DNA from: Pseudomonas sp. P8_229
GTDB lineage: Bacteria > Pseudomonadota > Gammaproteobacteria > Pseudomonadales > Pseudomonadaceae
Direction: 5' to 3'
NCBI RefSeq assembly: GCF_034008635.1
Contig: NZ_CP125378.1
Span: 3,345,501-3,409,500, forward strand
DNA length: 64,000 nucleotides
The position numbers and the translations under genes are program-made. The notes beneath the pieces are model-generated. The model was not told the DNA's origin. It saw nothing but the letters and a program-made list of their open reading frames with translations, and did not search any database. Shown here piece by piece: positions 26,818 to 36,570 of the stretch (positions within the stretch are counted from its first letter, which is position 1; every line of letters starts with the position of its first letter).

Positions 26818-28710
26818 TTAAATCCTGAAACTGCCCACCAACTGCTTCAACCGTGCCGCCTGCTGCTCCAGATCCGAGCACGCGCGCAAGGTCGCCTGCA
26901 GGTTCTCCACGCCTTCCTGGTTCAGCGTGTTGATCTCGTTGATATCAACGTTGATCGACTCGACCACGGCGGTCTGCTCTTCAGTCGCGGTGGCCACCGA
27001 CTGGTTCATCCCGTCGATCTCGCCGATGCGCTGGGTCACGCTGCCCAGACGTTCGCCGGCCTGGTTGGCGATACCGACGCTGCTTTCGCTCTCGCGCTGG
27101 CTCTCGGTCATGATGCTCACCGCCTGTCGTGCGCCGACCTGCAGTTCTTCGATCATCTTCTGCACTTGCTGCGCCGAATCCTGGGTGCGATGTGCGAGGT
27201 TGCGCACTTCGTCAGCGACCACGGCGAAACCACGACCGGCCTCACCGGCGCGGGCTGCCTCGATCGCGGCGTTGAGCGCCAGCAGGTTGGTCTGCTGCGA
27301 GATGCTGGTGATCACTTCCAGAATCTGGCCGATGTTCACCGTGTTGCTGTTCAGCGTTTCGATGTTGCCGCAGGAGTCGCTGATCTTCGCCGACAGTTGC
27401 TGCATGGCCTGAATGGTTTTATCCACCACCTGCTGACCGTCGACCGCCAGGCTGCGCGCATCGCTGGAGTGTTGCGAGGCGAGGGCGGCGTTCTGCGCGA
27501 TTTCCTGGGCGGCGGCGCCGAGCTGGTTGATTGCGGCGGCCACGCTGTTGGTGCGGCTGGACTGCTGGTCGGAGTTGTACATCGACGAGTTCGAGGCCGC
27601 GACCACGCGCAGGGCAACTTCATTGACCTGGCCGGTGGCCGAGGACACTTCGCGAATCGAAGTGTGGATACGCTCGACGAAACGGTTGAACGAAGTGCCC
27701 AGTGCGCCGAACTCGTCGTTACCGTGAATCACCAGACGCTTGGTCAGATCGCCTTCACCTTCGGCGATGTCGTGCATGGCGCGGCCCATGGTCAGCAGTG
27801 GTTGCATCAACACGCGGATCAGTATGCCGAGCAGGGCGATGATGATCACTACGGCAATCACCATGGCGATCAGCGCCGAGGTGCGGAATTCGCTGAGCAT
27901 CGAAAACGCGGTGTCCTTGTCCAGCACCAGCGCCACATACCAGTCGGCCGAAGGCACGCCGTTGATGTGGGTGAACGAGACCAGTTGGGTCTTGCCGTCG
28001 AATTCGACTTCTTTCAGGCCCGGGCTGACTTTCGGTGCGCCGTTCGGATAGGCCTCGGCGAGGGTCTTGAGCACCAGTTTGCTGTCCGGGTGAATCAGGA
28101 TCTTGCCTTCGCTGCTGACAATGAACGCGTGGCCATGGCCACCGAAGTTCAGCGAGTTGATGATTGCGCTGACGCTGGTCAGGTCGATGTCCGCACCGGC
28201 CACACCGATCATCTGGCCCTGACGCTGTACCGGGGTGGCGACAGTGATCACCAGTTTGCCCGACGAGGCGGCGATGTAGGGTTCGGTGACGATGGTCTGC
28301 TGGGTGCTGTTGGCTGCCTTGTACCAGCCACGGGCACGCGGGTCGTAGTCCGGCGCGCGGTTGCCGGCGGGCACGGAGAACATCACGCCGTCGGTACCGC
28401 CGAAGTAGCTGAGCTGGAAATTGCCGGTGTAGGCGGGCAGGTCGATGATGCGTTTCAGGCTGGCGGGTGCGCTGCCGTCGGCGGCGACTTGCTGTGACAG
28501 CGATTGCAGCAACTGGATGCGACTCTCCAGCCAGGTCTGGATGTTGCTGGTGGTCAGGCTGCCCAGTTCCTGCATCGACGCTTCGGTGCTGCTGCTCAGG
28601 GCTTCGCGTTGTCGATAGTCGTTGAAGAAAATGAAACAGGCGAACGCAACGGCCACCACGAGGGCGGCAGCCAACAAGATCTTGTGGCTGAATTTCATGT
28701 TTCTGGTCAT
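26818..28710 (-). CDS. Methyl-accepting chemotaxis protein with dCache ligand domain
   Basis: A 630-residue chemoreceptor. After [10 protein letters not shown] comes membrane segment 1 ([19 protein letters not shown]), a periplasmic dCache domain (about residues 35-280), membrane segment 2 ([20 protein letters not shown]), a HAMP domain and a signalling domain with the hairpin tip [39 protein letters not shown] region. The dCache domain carries [12 protein letters not shown] and a downstream GADIDL, the residues that bind the amino and carboxyl groups in amino-acid receptors such as PctA, so an amino-acid ligand is likely. Start at 28710 aligns with PctA-type N-termini; ATG 28698 is the alternative. 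No C-terminal CheR-tether pentapeptide. Confidence 0.93.
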   Translation of the reverse strand: MTRNMKFSHKILLAAALVVAVAFACFIFFNDYRQREALSSSTEASMQELGSLTTSNIQTWLESRIQLLQSLSQQVAADGSAPASLKRIIDLPAYTGNFQLSYFGGTDGVMFSVPAGNRAPDYDPRARGWYKAANSTQQTIVTEPYIAASSGKLVITVATPVQRQGQMIGVAGADIDLTSVSAIINSLNFGGHGHAFIVSSEGKILIHPDSKLVLKTLAEAYPNGAPKVSPGLKEVEFDGKTQLVSFTHINGVPSADWYVALVLDKDTAFSMLSEFRTSALIAMVIAVVIIIALLGILIRVLMQPLLTMGRAMHDIAEGEGDLTKRLVIHGNDEFGALGTSFNRFVERIHTSIREVSSATGQVNEVALRVVAASNSSMYNSDQQSSRTNSVAAAINQLGAAAQEIAQNAALASQHSSDARSLAVDGQQVVDKTIQAMQQLSAKISDSCGNIETLNSNTVNIGQILEVITSISQQTNLLALNAAIEAARAGEAGRGFAVVADEVRNLAHRTQDSAQQVQKMIEELQVGARQAVSIMTESQRESESSVGIANQAGERLGSVTQRIGEIDGMNQSVATATEEQTAVVESINVDINEINTLNQEGVENLQATLRACSDLEQQAARLKQLVGSFRI

Positions 28711-28992
28711 CGAATGAACTACCGCGAAGGGGCTGGTCAAGAAGTGGCGGCAATTTGCCACACTCGGGGGCTTTGCGCTGCTCTTATTTCGACTGCGTCG
28801 CGCCAAAGATTAGGCGGTTTTCGGGAAATGCGACGAAATGCTCAATCGCTGCAAAAAGTCGCTGATTGGGCGCTAAATGCCAGACGAGCGGAGCAATAAA
28901 TAGCCATCGGCGTGGGGAACCAGACAGGGGTTTTCTCTTCTAAGCTTCTGGTTGGCGCCATGCCATCCCCCTTCCGCTCCAGGAGTTACTTC

Positions 28993-29247
28993 ATGTCGCT
29001 GCGATCTATCGCCCTTCTGACTTTTTGCGTGCTGTTGGCCGCGTGCAGCAAGGTCAATCAGGAAAACTATTCCAGGCTTTCGGCCGGCATGGCCAAGGCC
29101 GAAGTTGAGACGCTGCTCGGCAAACCCACCGACTGCTCGGGTGCGCTCGGCATGTCCAGTTGCACTTGGGGCGACCAGAAAAGCTTTATCAGCGTGCAGT
29201 ATGCCGGTGACAAAGTGTTGATGTTTTCCGGCCAAGGCCTGAAGTAA
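28993..29247 (+). CDS. Small BamE/SmpA-like lipoprotein
   Basis: An 84-residue protein with a lipoprotein signal peptide ending in the lipobox LLAAC (Cys about residue 17), then YSRLSAGMAKAEVETLLGKPTDC, the motif of the BamE/OmlA-like small lipoprotein fold, then two more Cys residues that could form a disulfide. ATG 28993 is chosen because AGGAG lies seven bases upstream and the lipobox follows at the right distance; an earlier in-frame ATG at 28912 has neither. Thirty-one bases separate it from the lipocalin gene. Function unknown. Confidence 0.85.
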   Translation: MSLRSIALLTFCVLLAACSKVNQENYSRLSAGMAKAEVETLLGKPTDCSGALGMSSCTWGDQKSFISVQYAGDKVLMFSGQGLK

Positions 29248-29278
29248 ACCGGGGCTACGCGCCCGCGGGAGAAAAATA

Positions 29279-29848
29279 ATGAAGCGGTTATTGTTTGTCT
29301 TTTTTGCCGGCCTGGTACTGGCCGGCTGCGCCACACACGGTGAAGATCCGCTGGCGCCCAAGACAGTCCACAGCGTCAACCTCAAGCGTTACCAGGGCAC
29401 CTGGTACGAACTGGCGCGCCTGCCGATGTACTTCCAGCGCGATTGCGCGCAATCCGAAGCGCATTACTCGCTCAAGCCCGATGGCAACGTCGATGTACTC
29501 AATCGCTGCCTGACTGCGGACTGGCAATGGGAAGAGGTCAAGGGCACGGCTTATCCACAGGTGCCGGGCAAGACCGACAAGTTGTGGGTCGAGTTCGATA
29601 CCTGGTTCTCGCGCCTGATTCCGGGTGTGGCGAAAGGCGAATACTGGGTGTTGTACGTCAGCGATGACTACAAGACCGCCATCGTCGGCGACCCGAGCCG
29701 CAAGTACATGTGGTTGCTGTCACGCACGCCGACCGTCAACGGTGTGGTGCGTGAAGAGCTGCTGAGCAAGGCTCGTCAGCAAGGTTATGACACCACGCGA
29801 CTGATCTGGCGGGCGTCGGATCGGCAGATGGCCAAGACTTCAAACTAA
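29279..29848 (+). CDS. blc: Outer-membrane lipocalin Blc
   Basis: A 189-residue lipoprotein: signal peptide with lipobox LAGC (Cys about residue 18), then the lipocalin fold with SVNLKRYQGTWYELARLPMYFQRDC (the GxW motif), VDVLNRCLTADWQWEEVKG, the YWVLYVSDDYKTAIVGDPSRKYMWLLSRTP core and a terminal Arg-containing strand. Bacterial lipocalins of this type sit in the outer membrane and bind lysophospholipids or fatty acids, and are often stress-induced. It follows a small lipoprotein gene and probably shares its transcript. Confidence 0.93.
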   Translation: MKRLLFVFFAGLVLAGCATHGEDPLAPKTVHSVNLKRYQGTWYELARLPMYFQRDCAQSEAHYSLKPDGNVDVLNRCLTADWQWEEVKGTAYPQVPGKTDKLWVEFDTWFSRLIPGVAKGEYWVLYVSDDYKTAIVGDPSRKYMWLLSRTPTVNGVVREELLSKARQQGYDTTRLIWRASDRQMAKTSN

Positions 29849-29866
29849 AGAACACCACAAAACCAA

Positions 29867-29975
29867 TGATCGCTCCCACGCTCCGCGTGGGAGTGTCTCA
29901 ATGGACGCTCCGCGTCCGCTTGTGGGACGCAGAGCGTCCCGGGCTGCATTCCCACGCAGAGCGTGGGAACGATCA
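29867..29975. repeat. GATCGTTCCCACGC-type palindromic repeat, full copy
   Basis: Outer arms TGATCGCTCCCACGC and GCGTGGGAACGATCA (one mismatch), inner palindrome GGACGCTCCGCGTCC type. Between the convergent blc and hutF genes, ending five bases from the hutF stop. Confidence 0.88.
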
Positions 29976-29979
29976 GCTG

Positions 29980-31344
29980 TCAGCCCAGAAGGTCGCGTAG
30001 AACCTGGGTGAATGCCCGCGCACTGTCCTCTTCGCCAGCATGGCGCCCGTCACGCACTATCCACTGGCCGTTGACCAGCACGTCGCGCACCTGACGATCA
30101 CCACCGGCAAACAACCAGCGATTCAAAATCCCGTCACCACTGGCCGTCGCCAGATACGGGTCATTGCCATCGAGCACGATCCAGTCCGCACGCTTGCCGA
30201 CTTCCAGCGCGCCAATTGGTTGCCCCAGTGCCTGGGCACCGCCCTCCAGCGCCGCGTCATACAGCGTGCGCCCGACCATTGGCTGATCTGCGCCATACAG
30301 GCGATTGCGCCGCTGATCGCGCAGACGCTGACCGTATTCCAGCCAACGCAGTTCCTCGACCACGCTGAGCGACACATGGCTGTCGGAACCGATGCCCATG
30401 CGTCCGCCCTGCGCGAGGAAATCCACCGCCGGGAAAATCCCGTCGCCAAGGTTGGCTTCAGTCGTCAGGCACAGGCCGGCAATGGCGCGACTCTTGGCCA
30501 TCAGCGTGACTTCTTCCGGGTTGGCGTGGGTGGCGTGGACCAGACACCAGCGCTGATCGACCTCGGTGTTTTCATAGAGCCATTGCAACGGACGACGACC
30601 GCTCCAGCTCAGGCAGTCATCGACTTCCTTTTGCTGTTCGGCGATGTGAATGTGCACCGGGCACTGCTTGTCACTGGCTGCCAGCACTTCGCTGATCTGT
30701 TGCGGGGTGACTGCGCGCAACGAGTGGAAGCACAGCCCTAGCGATTGCGCCTTTTGCTGCGCCAGCAGTGGTTGCAGGCGCGATTGCAGCTTCAGGTAGT
30801 TTTCGGTGCTGTTGATGAAGCGGCGCTGGCCGTCGTTCGGCGTCTGCCCGCCGAAACCCGAGTGGCTGTAGAGCACCGGCAGCAGGGTCAGACCGATGCC
30901 GCTGTCACTTGCGGCCTGGCTGATGCGCAACGCCAGTTCAGCCGGGTCGGCGTAAGGCTGGCCGTTGTGGTCGTGATGCACGTAGTGAAATTCAGCGACC
31001 GAGGTGTATCCGGCCTTGAGCATTTCGATGTACAGCTGACGGGCGATTACCCCGAGTTGCTCCGGGCTGATTTTCCCTACGAGCCGGTACATCAGGTCGC
31101 GCCAGGTCCAGAAACTGTCATTGGGGTTGCCGGCCACTTCGGCCAGGCCCGCCATCGCGCGTTGGAACGCGTGGGAGTGCAGGTTCGGCATGCCCGGCAG
31201 TAGCGGACCGCTCAGCCGTTCGGCGCCGTCTGCGGTGGAATCGGCCAGGATTTGGGTCAATACGCCATCGGCGCTGACCTCCAGACGTACATTGTTGGCC
31301 CATCCGTTAGGCAGCAGCGCGCGTTCGGCAAAGAAGGCGGACAT
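29980..31344 (-). CDS. hutF: Formimidoylglutamate deiminase HutF
   Basis: Converts N-formimino-L-glutamate to N-formylglutamate and ammonia, the first half of the five-step histidine pathway branch used by pseudomonads; HutG completes it. The 454-residue amidohydrolase has the metal motif MPNLHSHAFQRAMAG, HIHIAEQQKEVDDC, LVHATHANPEE and GIGSDSHVSLSVVEELRW. Divergent from hutC across a 107-base gap containing a HutC-type operator, so it is expected to be induced by urocanate. Confidence 0.97.
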   Translation of the reverse strand: MSAFFAERALLPNGWANNVRLEVSADGVLTQILADSTADGAERLSGPLLPGMPNLHSHAFQRAMAGLAEVAGNPNDSFWTWRDLMYRLVGKISPEQLGVIARQLYIEMLKAGYTSVAEFHYVHHDHNGQPYADPAELALRISQAASDSGIGLTLLPVLYSHSGFGGQTPNDGQRRFINSTENYLKLQSRLQPLLAQQKAQSLGLCFHSLRAVTPQQISEVLAASDKQCPVHIHIAEQQKEVDDCLSWSGRRPLQWLYENTEVDQRWCLVHATHANPEEVTLMAKSRAIAGLCLTTEANLGDGIFPAVDFLAQGGRMGIGSDSHVSLSVVEELRWLEYGQRLRDQRRNRLYGADQPMVGRTLYDAALEGGAQALGQPIGALEVGKRADWIVLDGNDPYLATASGDGILNRWLFAGGDRQVRDVLVNGQWIVRDGRHAGEEDSARAFTQVLRDLLG

Positions 31345-31368
31345 GGTTCAGCACCCCATCGTGTGTTA

Positions 31369-31382
31369 TTTGTATATACATA
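31369..31382. promoter_or_regulatory. HutC-type operator between hutF and hutC
   Basis: TTTGTATATACATA containing the perfect palindrome TGTATATACA; resembles the site CTTGTATGTACAAG in front of hutU. It is 25 bases from the hutF start and 70 from hutC, so could control both directions and give HutC autoregulation. Confidence 0.65.
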
Positions 31383-31451
31383 TACAGACGTTTGCCTGCC
31401 CGGTAAACTCCGGCAAGCTAGCAACCTCCATCCAAAGAACAGGGATCAACC

Positions 31452-32201
31452 GTGCCGACTCCGCCTCCAGTCTCCCCGTTGGCCGCGAACATGGGCGACA
31501 GTCCGGCGCCCTTGTACGCTCGCGTCAAACAGATGATCACCCAGCAGATCGACAGCGGTAACTGGCCGCCGCACTACCGCGTGCCGTCGGAAAGCGAACT
31601 GGTCAATCAACTCGGTTTCAGCCGTATGACCATCAATCGGGCCCTGCGTGAGATGACCGCCGACGGCCTGCTGGTGCGCATGCAAGGCGTCGGTACGTTC
31701 GTCGCTGAACCGAAAAGCCAGTCCGCGCTGTTCGAAGTGCACAACATCGCCGACGAAATCGCCTCTCGTGGCCATCGCCACACCTGTCAGGTGATCACCC
31801 TCGAAGAAGAGGCCGCCGGTTCCGAGCGTGCACTGGCGCTGGACATGCGTGAAGGGCAGAAGGTGTTCCACTCGCTGATCGTGCATTACGAAAACGACAT
31901 TCCGGTGCAAATCGAAGACCGTTTCGTCAATGCTCTGGTCGCCCCGGAGTACCTCAAGCAGGACTTCACCCTGCAAACCCCTTATGCCTATCTCAACCAG
32001 GTGGCACCGCTGACCGAAGGCGAGCACGTGGTCGAAGCGATCCTCGCCGAGCCGTCCGAGTGCAAGTTGCTGCAGATCGAAAAAGGCGAACCGTGCCTGT
32101 TGATCCGCCGTCGTACCTGGTCGGGACGTCAGCCGGTGACGGCGGCACGTTTGATTCATCCGGGTTCTCGTCATCGTCTGGAAGGACGCTTTCATAAATG
32201 A
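31452..32201 (+). CDS. hutC: Histidine utilisation repressor HutC
   Basis: GntR-family repressor of the hut genes, released by urocanate. The 249-residue protein has an N-terminal winged helix (LYARVKQMITQQIDSGNW ... PSESELVNQLGFSRMTINRALREM) and a C-terminal UTRA ligand domain (HNIADEIASRGHRHTCQVI ... FHSLIVHYENDIPVQIEDRFVN). It begins with GTG at 31452, preceded by AGGGATCAACC. The stop overlaps hutD by four bases. The gene faces hutF across the putative operator. Confidence 0.97.
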   Translation: MPTPPPVSPLAANMGDSPAPLYARVKQMITQQIDSGNWPPHYRVPSESELVNQLGFSRMTINRALREMTADGLLVRMQGVGTFVAEPKSQSALFEVHNIADEIASRGHRHTCQVITLEEEAAGSERALALDMREGQKVFHSLIVHYENDIPVQIEDRFVNALVAPEYLKQDFTLQTPYAYLNQVAPLTEGEHVVEAILAEPSECKLLQIEKGEPCLLIRRRTWSGRQPVTAARLIHPGSRHRLEGRFHK

Positions 32202-32767
32202 ATGGTTTGAAGGTTTTACGCGCCGAAGGCTACCCACGCATGCCGTGGAAAAACGGCGGTGGCAGCACCGAAGAAATCACCCGTGACGCGGGCGCCGGCC
32301 TTGAGGGTTTCGGCTGGCGTCTGTCGATTGCCGACATTGCCGAGTCGGGCGGTTTTTCGACCTTTGCCGGTTACCAGCGGGTGATCACGGTACTGCAGGG
32401 TGATGGCATGACCCTGTGTGTTGACGGTGATGACACGCGCCCGCTGTTACCTCTGGACCCGTTTGCGTTCAGCGGCGAGAGCCAGGTGTCCTGCACCTTG
32501 CTCGGCGGGGCAATCCGCGATTTCAACCTGATTTACGCGCCGCAGCGTTACCGCGCGCGGTTGCAGTGGCTGGAGGGAGAGCAGCGGTTTTTCAGTTCGG
32601 CGGGGACGGTGTTGGTGTTCAGTGTCAGTGAGTTGCTGCAAGTGCAGGTCGGTGACAGCACGGCACAGCTCGGTCGACATGACTGTGTGCAACTGGACGG
32701 TAACAGCGAATTGGTCGAAGTCTCCACCAATGCCGCTTGCTGCGTGATCGAACTCCTCCAGAACTGA
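32198..32767 (+). CDS. hutD: HutD family protein
   Basis: A 189-residue cytosolic protein of the HutD (cupin-like, Ves-related) family: LRAEGYPRMPWKNGGGSTEEI at the N-terminus, GFGWRLSIADIAESGGFSTFAGYQR, and FAFSGE. In P. fluorescens it is reported to act as a governor limiting the upper level of hut expression; its biochemical activity is unsettled. Translationally coupled to hutC through ATGA. Confidence 0.95.
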   Translation: MNGLKVLRAEGYPRMPWKNGGGSTEEITRDAGAGLEGFGWRLSIADIAESGGFSTFAGYQRVITVLQGDGMTLCVDGDDTRPLLPLDPFAFSGESQVSCTLLGGAIRDFNLIYAPQRYRARLQWLEGEQRFFSSAGTVLVFSVSELLQVQVGDSTAQLGRHDCVQLDGNSELVEVSTNAACCVIELLQN

Positions 32768-32776
32768 ACAAAACCC

Positions 32777-32806
32777 TGTGGTGAGGGGATAAATCCCCTC
32801 ACCACA
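32777..32806. terminator. Hairpin after hutD
   Basis: TGTGGTGAGGGGA-TAAA-TCCCCTCACCACA: 13-bp perfect stem, 4-base loop, 10 bases after the hutD stop. AAAAG rather than a T-run follows, so it may be a dispersed palindrome as well as a transcript end. Confidence 0.6.
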
Positions 32807-32844
32807 AAAGCTATCCCTCTCCTGTTTCCCTCTGCGCACCAACT

Positions 32845-32850
32845 TGTTAC
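32845..32850 (+). promoter_or_regulatory. Possible CbrB half-site TGTTAC
   Basis: TGTTAC about 180 bases upstream of the predicted hutU start, a suitable enhancer distance. Only one half-site is clear, so this is weak. The rest of 32851-33000 holds nothing else I can identify. Confidence 0.2.
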
Positions 32851-33000
32851 CGAACGCCCCAGCGTGGCGCAAAACCACGCTTTCGTAGCCGCTGTGCACT
32901 TCCTCCAAACATCCCGCTAAATTTTTCATCAACGCCAGAACCCTTGTGTCAGGCGGTCTTCAGCCCTGTCCGCGATTTTCCTGAACCGCTCTCCAACAAG

Positions 33001-33017
33001 TTGGCCGCTCGATTGCA
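33001..33017 (+). promoter_or_regulatory. Sigma-54 promoter of the hutU operon
   Basis: TTGGCCGCTCGATTGCA: -24 GG (33003-33004) and -12 GC (33015-33016) separated by exactly ten bases; TTGCA is consensus, TGGCCG matches four of six. Predicted start near 33028. Hut transcription in P. fluorescens is known to need sigma-54 with CbrB or NtrC. Confidence 0.7.
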
Positions 33018-33021
33018 TATG

Positions 33022-33035
33022 CTTGTATGTACAAG
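33022..33035 (+). promoter_or_regulatory. HutC operator over the hutU start
   Basis: CTTGTATGTACAAG, a near-perfect palindrome matching the operator described for the P. putida hutU repressor. It spans the predicted transcription start of the sigma-54 promoter immediately upstream. Confidence 0.8.
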
Positions 33036-33166
33036 TAAAGACGTATGCGTATGGGTCACTTGAGACTCCCGCGGCGTCCACTGATTCGCTTGTCGCGCCA
33101 AGAGGCGCACAAGCCGCTTGCCCACCGCCAGGGTTGGTTTGAATTGATCGCTGAGGAGTCTTTTTC

Positions 33167-34855
33167 GTGACTGACAATACCCAGAAACCTACGAAGTATC
33201 GTGACGTCGAGATCCGCGCTGCACGCGGCAACAAGCTGACCGCCAAGAGCTGGCTGACCGAAGCGCCGCTGCGCATGCTGATGAACAACCTCGACCCGGA
33301 AGTCGCCGAGAACCCGAAAGAGTTGGTGGTCTACGGTGGTATCGGTCGCGCCGCGCGTAACTGGGAATGCTACGACAAGATCGTCGAGAGCCTGACCAAC
33401 CTGAATGACGACGAGACCCTGCTGGTGCAATCCGGCAAGCCGGTCGGCGTGTTCAAGACCCACAGCAACGCCCCGCGCGTACTGATCGCCAACTCCAACC
33501 TCGTCCCGCACTGGGCGAGCTGGGAACATTTCAACGAACTCGACGCCAAAGGCCTGGCCATGTACGGCCAGATGACCGCTGGCAGCTGGATCTACATCGG
33601 CAGCCAGGGCATCGTTCAGGGCACCTACGAAACCTTCGTCGAAGCCGGTCGCCAACACTACAACGACAACCTCACTGGTAAGTGGGTGCTGACTGCCGGC
33701 CTCGGCGGCATGGGCGGTGCTCAGCCACTGGCCGCCACCCTGGCTGGCGCTTGCTCGCTGAACATCGAATGCCAACAGGTGAGCATCGATTTCCGCCTGA
33801 AAAGTCGCTACGTCGATGAGCAAGCCAAAGACCTCGACGACGCCCTGGCACGCATCGCCAAATACACGAAAGAAGGCAAGGCAATCTCCATCGCCCTGCT
33901 GGGTAACGCCGCAGAAATCCTCCCGGAACTGGTCAAGCGTGGCGTGCGCCCGGACATGGTCACCGACCAGACCAGCGCCCACGACCCACTCAACGGCTAC
34001 CTGCCAGCCGGCTGGACCTGGGACGAGTACCGCGCCCGCGCCAAGACCGAACCGGCCGCCGTGATCAAAGCCGCCAAGCAGTCGATGGCGGTGCACGTCA
34101 ACGCCATGCTGGCGTTCCAGAAACAAGGCATTCCGACCTTCGACTACGGCAACAACATCCGTCAGATGGCCCAGGAAGAAGGCGTGGAAAACGCCTTCGA
34201 CTTCCCGGGCTTCGTACCGGCCTACATCCGGCCACTGTTCTGCCGTGGCATCGGCCCGTTCCGCTGGGCGGCGTTGTCGGGTGACCCGCAAGACATCTAC
34301 AAGACCGACGCCAAAGTCAAAGAGCTGATCCCGGACGACGCGCACCTGCACAACTGGCTGGACATGGCCCGCGAGCGCATCAGCTTCCAGGGTCTGCCGG
34401 CGCGTATCTGCTGGGTCGGTCTGGGCCTGCGCGCCAAGCTCGGTCTGGCGTTCAACGAAATGGTGCGTAGTGGCGAGTTGTCGGCACCGATCGTGATCGG
34501 TCGCGACCACCTCGACTCCGGCTCGGTCGCCAGCCCCAACCGTGAAACCGAATCGATGCAGGACGGTTCCGACGCTGTGTCCGACTGGCCACTGCTCAAC
34601 GCTCTGCTGAACACCGCGAGCGGCGCGACCTGGGTCTCGCTGCACCACGGCGGTGGCGTGGGCATGGGCTTCTCGCAACACTCGGGCATGGTGATTGTCT
34701 GCGACGGTACTGACGAAGCGGCCGAGCGCATTGCTCGCGTACTGCACAACGACCCGGCTACCGGCGTCATGCGCCACGCCGATGCCGGTTACCAGATCGC
34801 CATCGACTGCGCCAAGGAGCAGGGCCTGAACCTGCCAATGATTACCGGTAAATAA
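33167..34855 (+). CDS. hutU: Urocanate hydratase
   Basis: NAD-dependent conversion of urocanate to imidazolone propionate, step two of histidine degradation. The 562-residue cytosolic protein has [22 protein letters not shown], the NAD-binding [17 protein letters not shown], and the catalytic-Cys block [20 protein letters not shown]. Length is normal for the family. It starts with GTG at 33167, after CTGAGGAGTC. First gene of a long unit running to hutG; its leader of about 140 bases carries the operator at its start. Confidence 0.98.
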   Translation: MTDNTQKPTKYRDVEIRAARGNKLTAKSWLTEAPLRMLMNNLDPEVAENPKELVVYGGIGRAARNWECYDKIVESLTNLNDDETLLVQSGKPVGVFKTHSNAPRVLIANSNLVPHWASWEHFNELDAKGLAMYGQMTAGSWIYIGSQGIVQGTYETFVEAGRQHYNDNLTGKWVLTAGLGGMGGAQPLAATLAGACSLNIECQQVSIDFRLKSRYVDEQAKDLDDALARIAKYTKEGKAISIALLGNAAEILPELVKRGVRPDMVTDQTSAHDPLNGYLPAGWTWDEYRARAKTEPAAVIKAAKQSMAVHVNAMLAFQKQGIPTFDYGNNIRQMAQEEGVENAFDFPGFVPAYIRPLFCRGIGPFRWAALSGDPQDIYKTDAKVKELIPDDAHLHNWLDMARERISFQGLPARICWVGLGLRAKLGLAFNEMVRSGELSAPIVIGRDHLDSGSVASPNRETESMQDGSDAVSDWPLLNALLNTASGATWVSLHHGGGVGMGFSQHSGMVIVCDGTDEAAERIARVLHNDPATGVMRHADAGYQIAIDCAKEQGLNLPMITGK

Positions 34856-34874
34856 ACGCAAAAACTGTGGGGAA

Positions 34875-34978
34875 TGCTTTGGGTGGGAGTGGGCTTGCTC
34901 ACGAATGCGTTGGATCAGTCAGCACATGTTTCGAATGTGCCGACCCCTTCGCGAGCAAGCCCGCTCCCACCCAAAGCA
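34875..34978. repeat. REP doublet, GCGGGCTTGCTCGCGAA type, with extended arms
   Basis: TGCTTTGGGTGGGAGTGGGC and complement at the other end: the inverted pairing goes beyond the usual REP boundary into TGCTTTGGG. The left copy has drifted (TGCTCACGAA). Sits between hutU and the permease gene, inside the operon. Confidence 0.88.
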
Positions 34979-35028
34979 GCCACAAAAACGCTCAGTGAAC
35001 TCGAATAACAATCCACAGAGGTTGAATC

Positions 35029-36501
35029 ATGGCTGTAACTCCCGATCGTGCAGGCAACAAACCGTTGATCGAAAGGCGTTCGATCGACTACATCCCGGAA
35101 GCGGAAAGACACGGTCGTCTGTTTAGCCAGTTCACCCTGTGGATGGGTGCGAACCTGCAAATCACCGCGATTGTCACCGGGGCGTTGGCCGTGGTGCTGG
35201 GCGGTGATGTGTTCTGGTCGTTGATCGGTCTGTTGATCGGTCAACTGCTGGGCGGTGGCGTGATGGCGCTGCATGCGGCGCAAGGGCCGAAGCTCGGCCT
35301 GCCGCAGATGATCTCCAGCCGGGTGCAGTTTGGCGTATATGGTGCGGCGATTCCGATCGTGCTGGTGTGCCTGATGTACCTGGGCTTCACCGCCACCGGC
35401 ACCGTATTGTCCGGCCAGGCGCTGGGTCAGTTGTTCGGCGTCAGCGACACCGTCGGCATCCTGCTGTTTGCCAGTGTCATTGTGGTGGTCACGGTGCTCG
35501 GTTATCGGGTGATCCACTGGATCGGCCGAATCGCCAGTGTGATCGGTGTGATTGCCTTCGTTTATCTGTTCAGCCGTCTGCTGAGCCAGGTTGATGTGGG
35601 CGCGCTGTTGCAGATCCGACACTTCAGCTGGAGCAGCTTCCTGCTGGCCGTGTCGCTCGCGGCATCCTGGCAGATCGCGTTCGGCCCGTATGTGGCGGAC
35701 TATTCGCGCTACCTGCCGAGCAAGATTTCTTCGGTGAAAACCTTCTTTGCCGCTGGCGCAGGTTCGGTTATCGGTGCTCAGGTGGCGATGGTCCTTGGCG
35801 TGTTCGCGGCGGCTTCGGCCAACGGTCAGTTCGCCGGGCATGAAGTGGCTTACATCGTAGGGCTGGGCGGCACCGGTGCCACCGCTGCGCTGCTGTACTT
35901 CAGCATCGCCTTCGGCAAGGTGACCATCTCGACGCTGAACTCCTACGGCAGCTTCATGTGCATCGCCACCATCATCAGCGGTTTTCGTGGGCACCTGACG
36001 GTGTCGCGCCTGCAGCGTCTGGTGTTCGTGCTGGTGATCGTCAGTGCGGCGACCCTGATCGCGTTGCTCGGCCAGCACTCGTTCCTCGGTGCGTTCAAGT
36101 CCTTCATCCTGTTCCTGCTGGCGTTCTTCACGCCATGGAGCGCGATCAACCTGGTGGATTACTACTGCATCACCCGCGAGCGCTATGACGTACCGGCGCT
36201 GGCCGATCCGAACGGTCGCTATGGCCGCTGGAACCTGCTCGGAATCAGCGTCTATGTGTTCGGTGTGCTGGTGCAGCTGCCGTTCATCTCCACCAAGTTC
36301 TACACCGGCCCGCTGGTGGCCGCCCTCGGTGATGTGGACATCTCCTGGATCATCGGTCTGGTGATGCCTGCTGTTCTGTATTACGTGTGCGCGAAAAAAT
36401 GGCACGGCTCGGTGCCTGATCAACTGATTCTGCCGGTCGAGCAGAGCAGCGTTGTACAACCTGAAAAAAGTGGGGCCGGGCGCGCTGCGGCGCAGGCCTG
36501 A
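35029..36501 (+). CDS. hutTu: NCS1-family permease, probable urocanate transporter
   Basis: A 490-residue inner-membrane protein of the purine-cytosine permease (NCS1) type with about 12 membrane segments. Family blocks include LFSQFTLWMGANLQITAI, WQIAFGPYVADYSRYLPSK and SAINLVDYYCITRERYDVPAL. Placement directly after hutU matches the urocanate transporter of P. fluorescens hut loci, so urocanate is the likely substrate; the assignment is by position rather than by diagnostic residues. AGAGGTTGAATC precedes the ATG. Confidence 0.88.
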   Translation: MAVTPDRAGNKPLIERRSIDYIPEAERHGRLFSQFTLWMGANLQITAIVTGALAVVLGGDVFWSLIGLLIGQLLGGGVMALHAAQGPKLGLPQMISSRVQFGVYGAAIPIVLVCLMYLGFTATGTVLSGQALGQLFGVSDTVGILLFASVIVVVTVLGYRVIHWIGRIASVIGVIAFVYLFSRLLSQVDVGALLQIRHFSWSSFLLAVSLAASWQIAFGPYVADYSRYLPSKISSVKTFFAAGAGSVIGAQVAMVLGVFAAASANGQFAGHEVAYIVGLGGTGATAALLYFSIAFGKVTISTLNSYGSFMCIATIISGFRGHLTVSRLQRLVFVLVIVSAATLIALLGQHSFLGAFKSFILFLLAFFTPWSAINLVDYYCITRERYDVPALADPNGRYGRWNLLGISVYVFGVLVQLPFISTKFYTGPLVAALGDVDISWIIGLVMPAVLYYVCAKKWHGSVPDQLILPVEQSSVVQPEKSGAGRAAAQA

Positions 36502-36570
36502 TTGGACGTGGACAGGGCTGGATGCCTCTTGACTGCCGTAAGCCAATTCATGATTAGGAGCGTCGCAACA

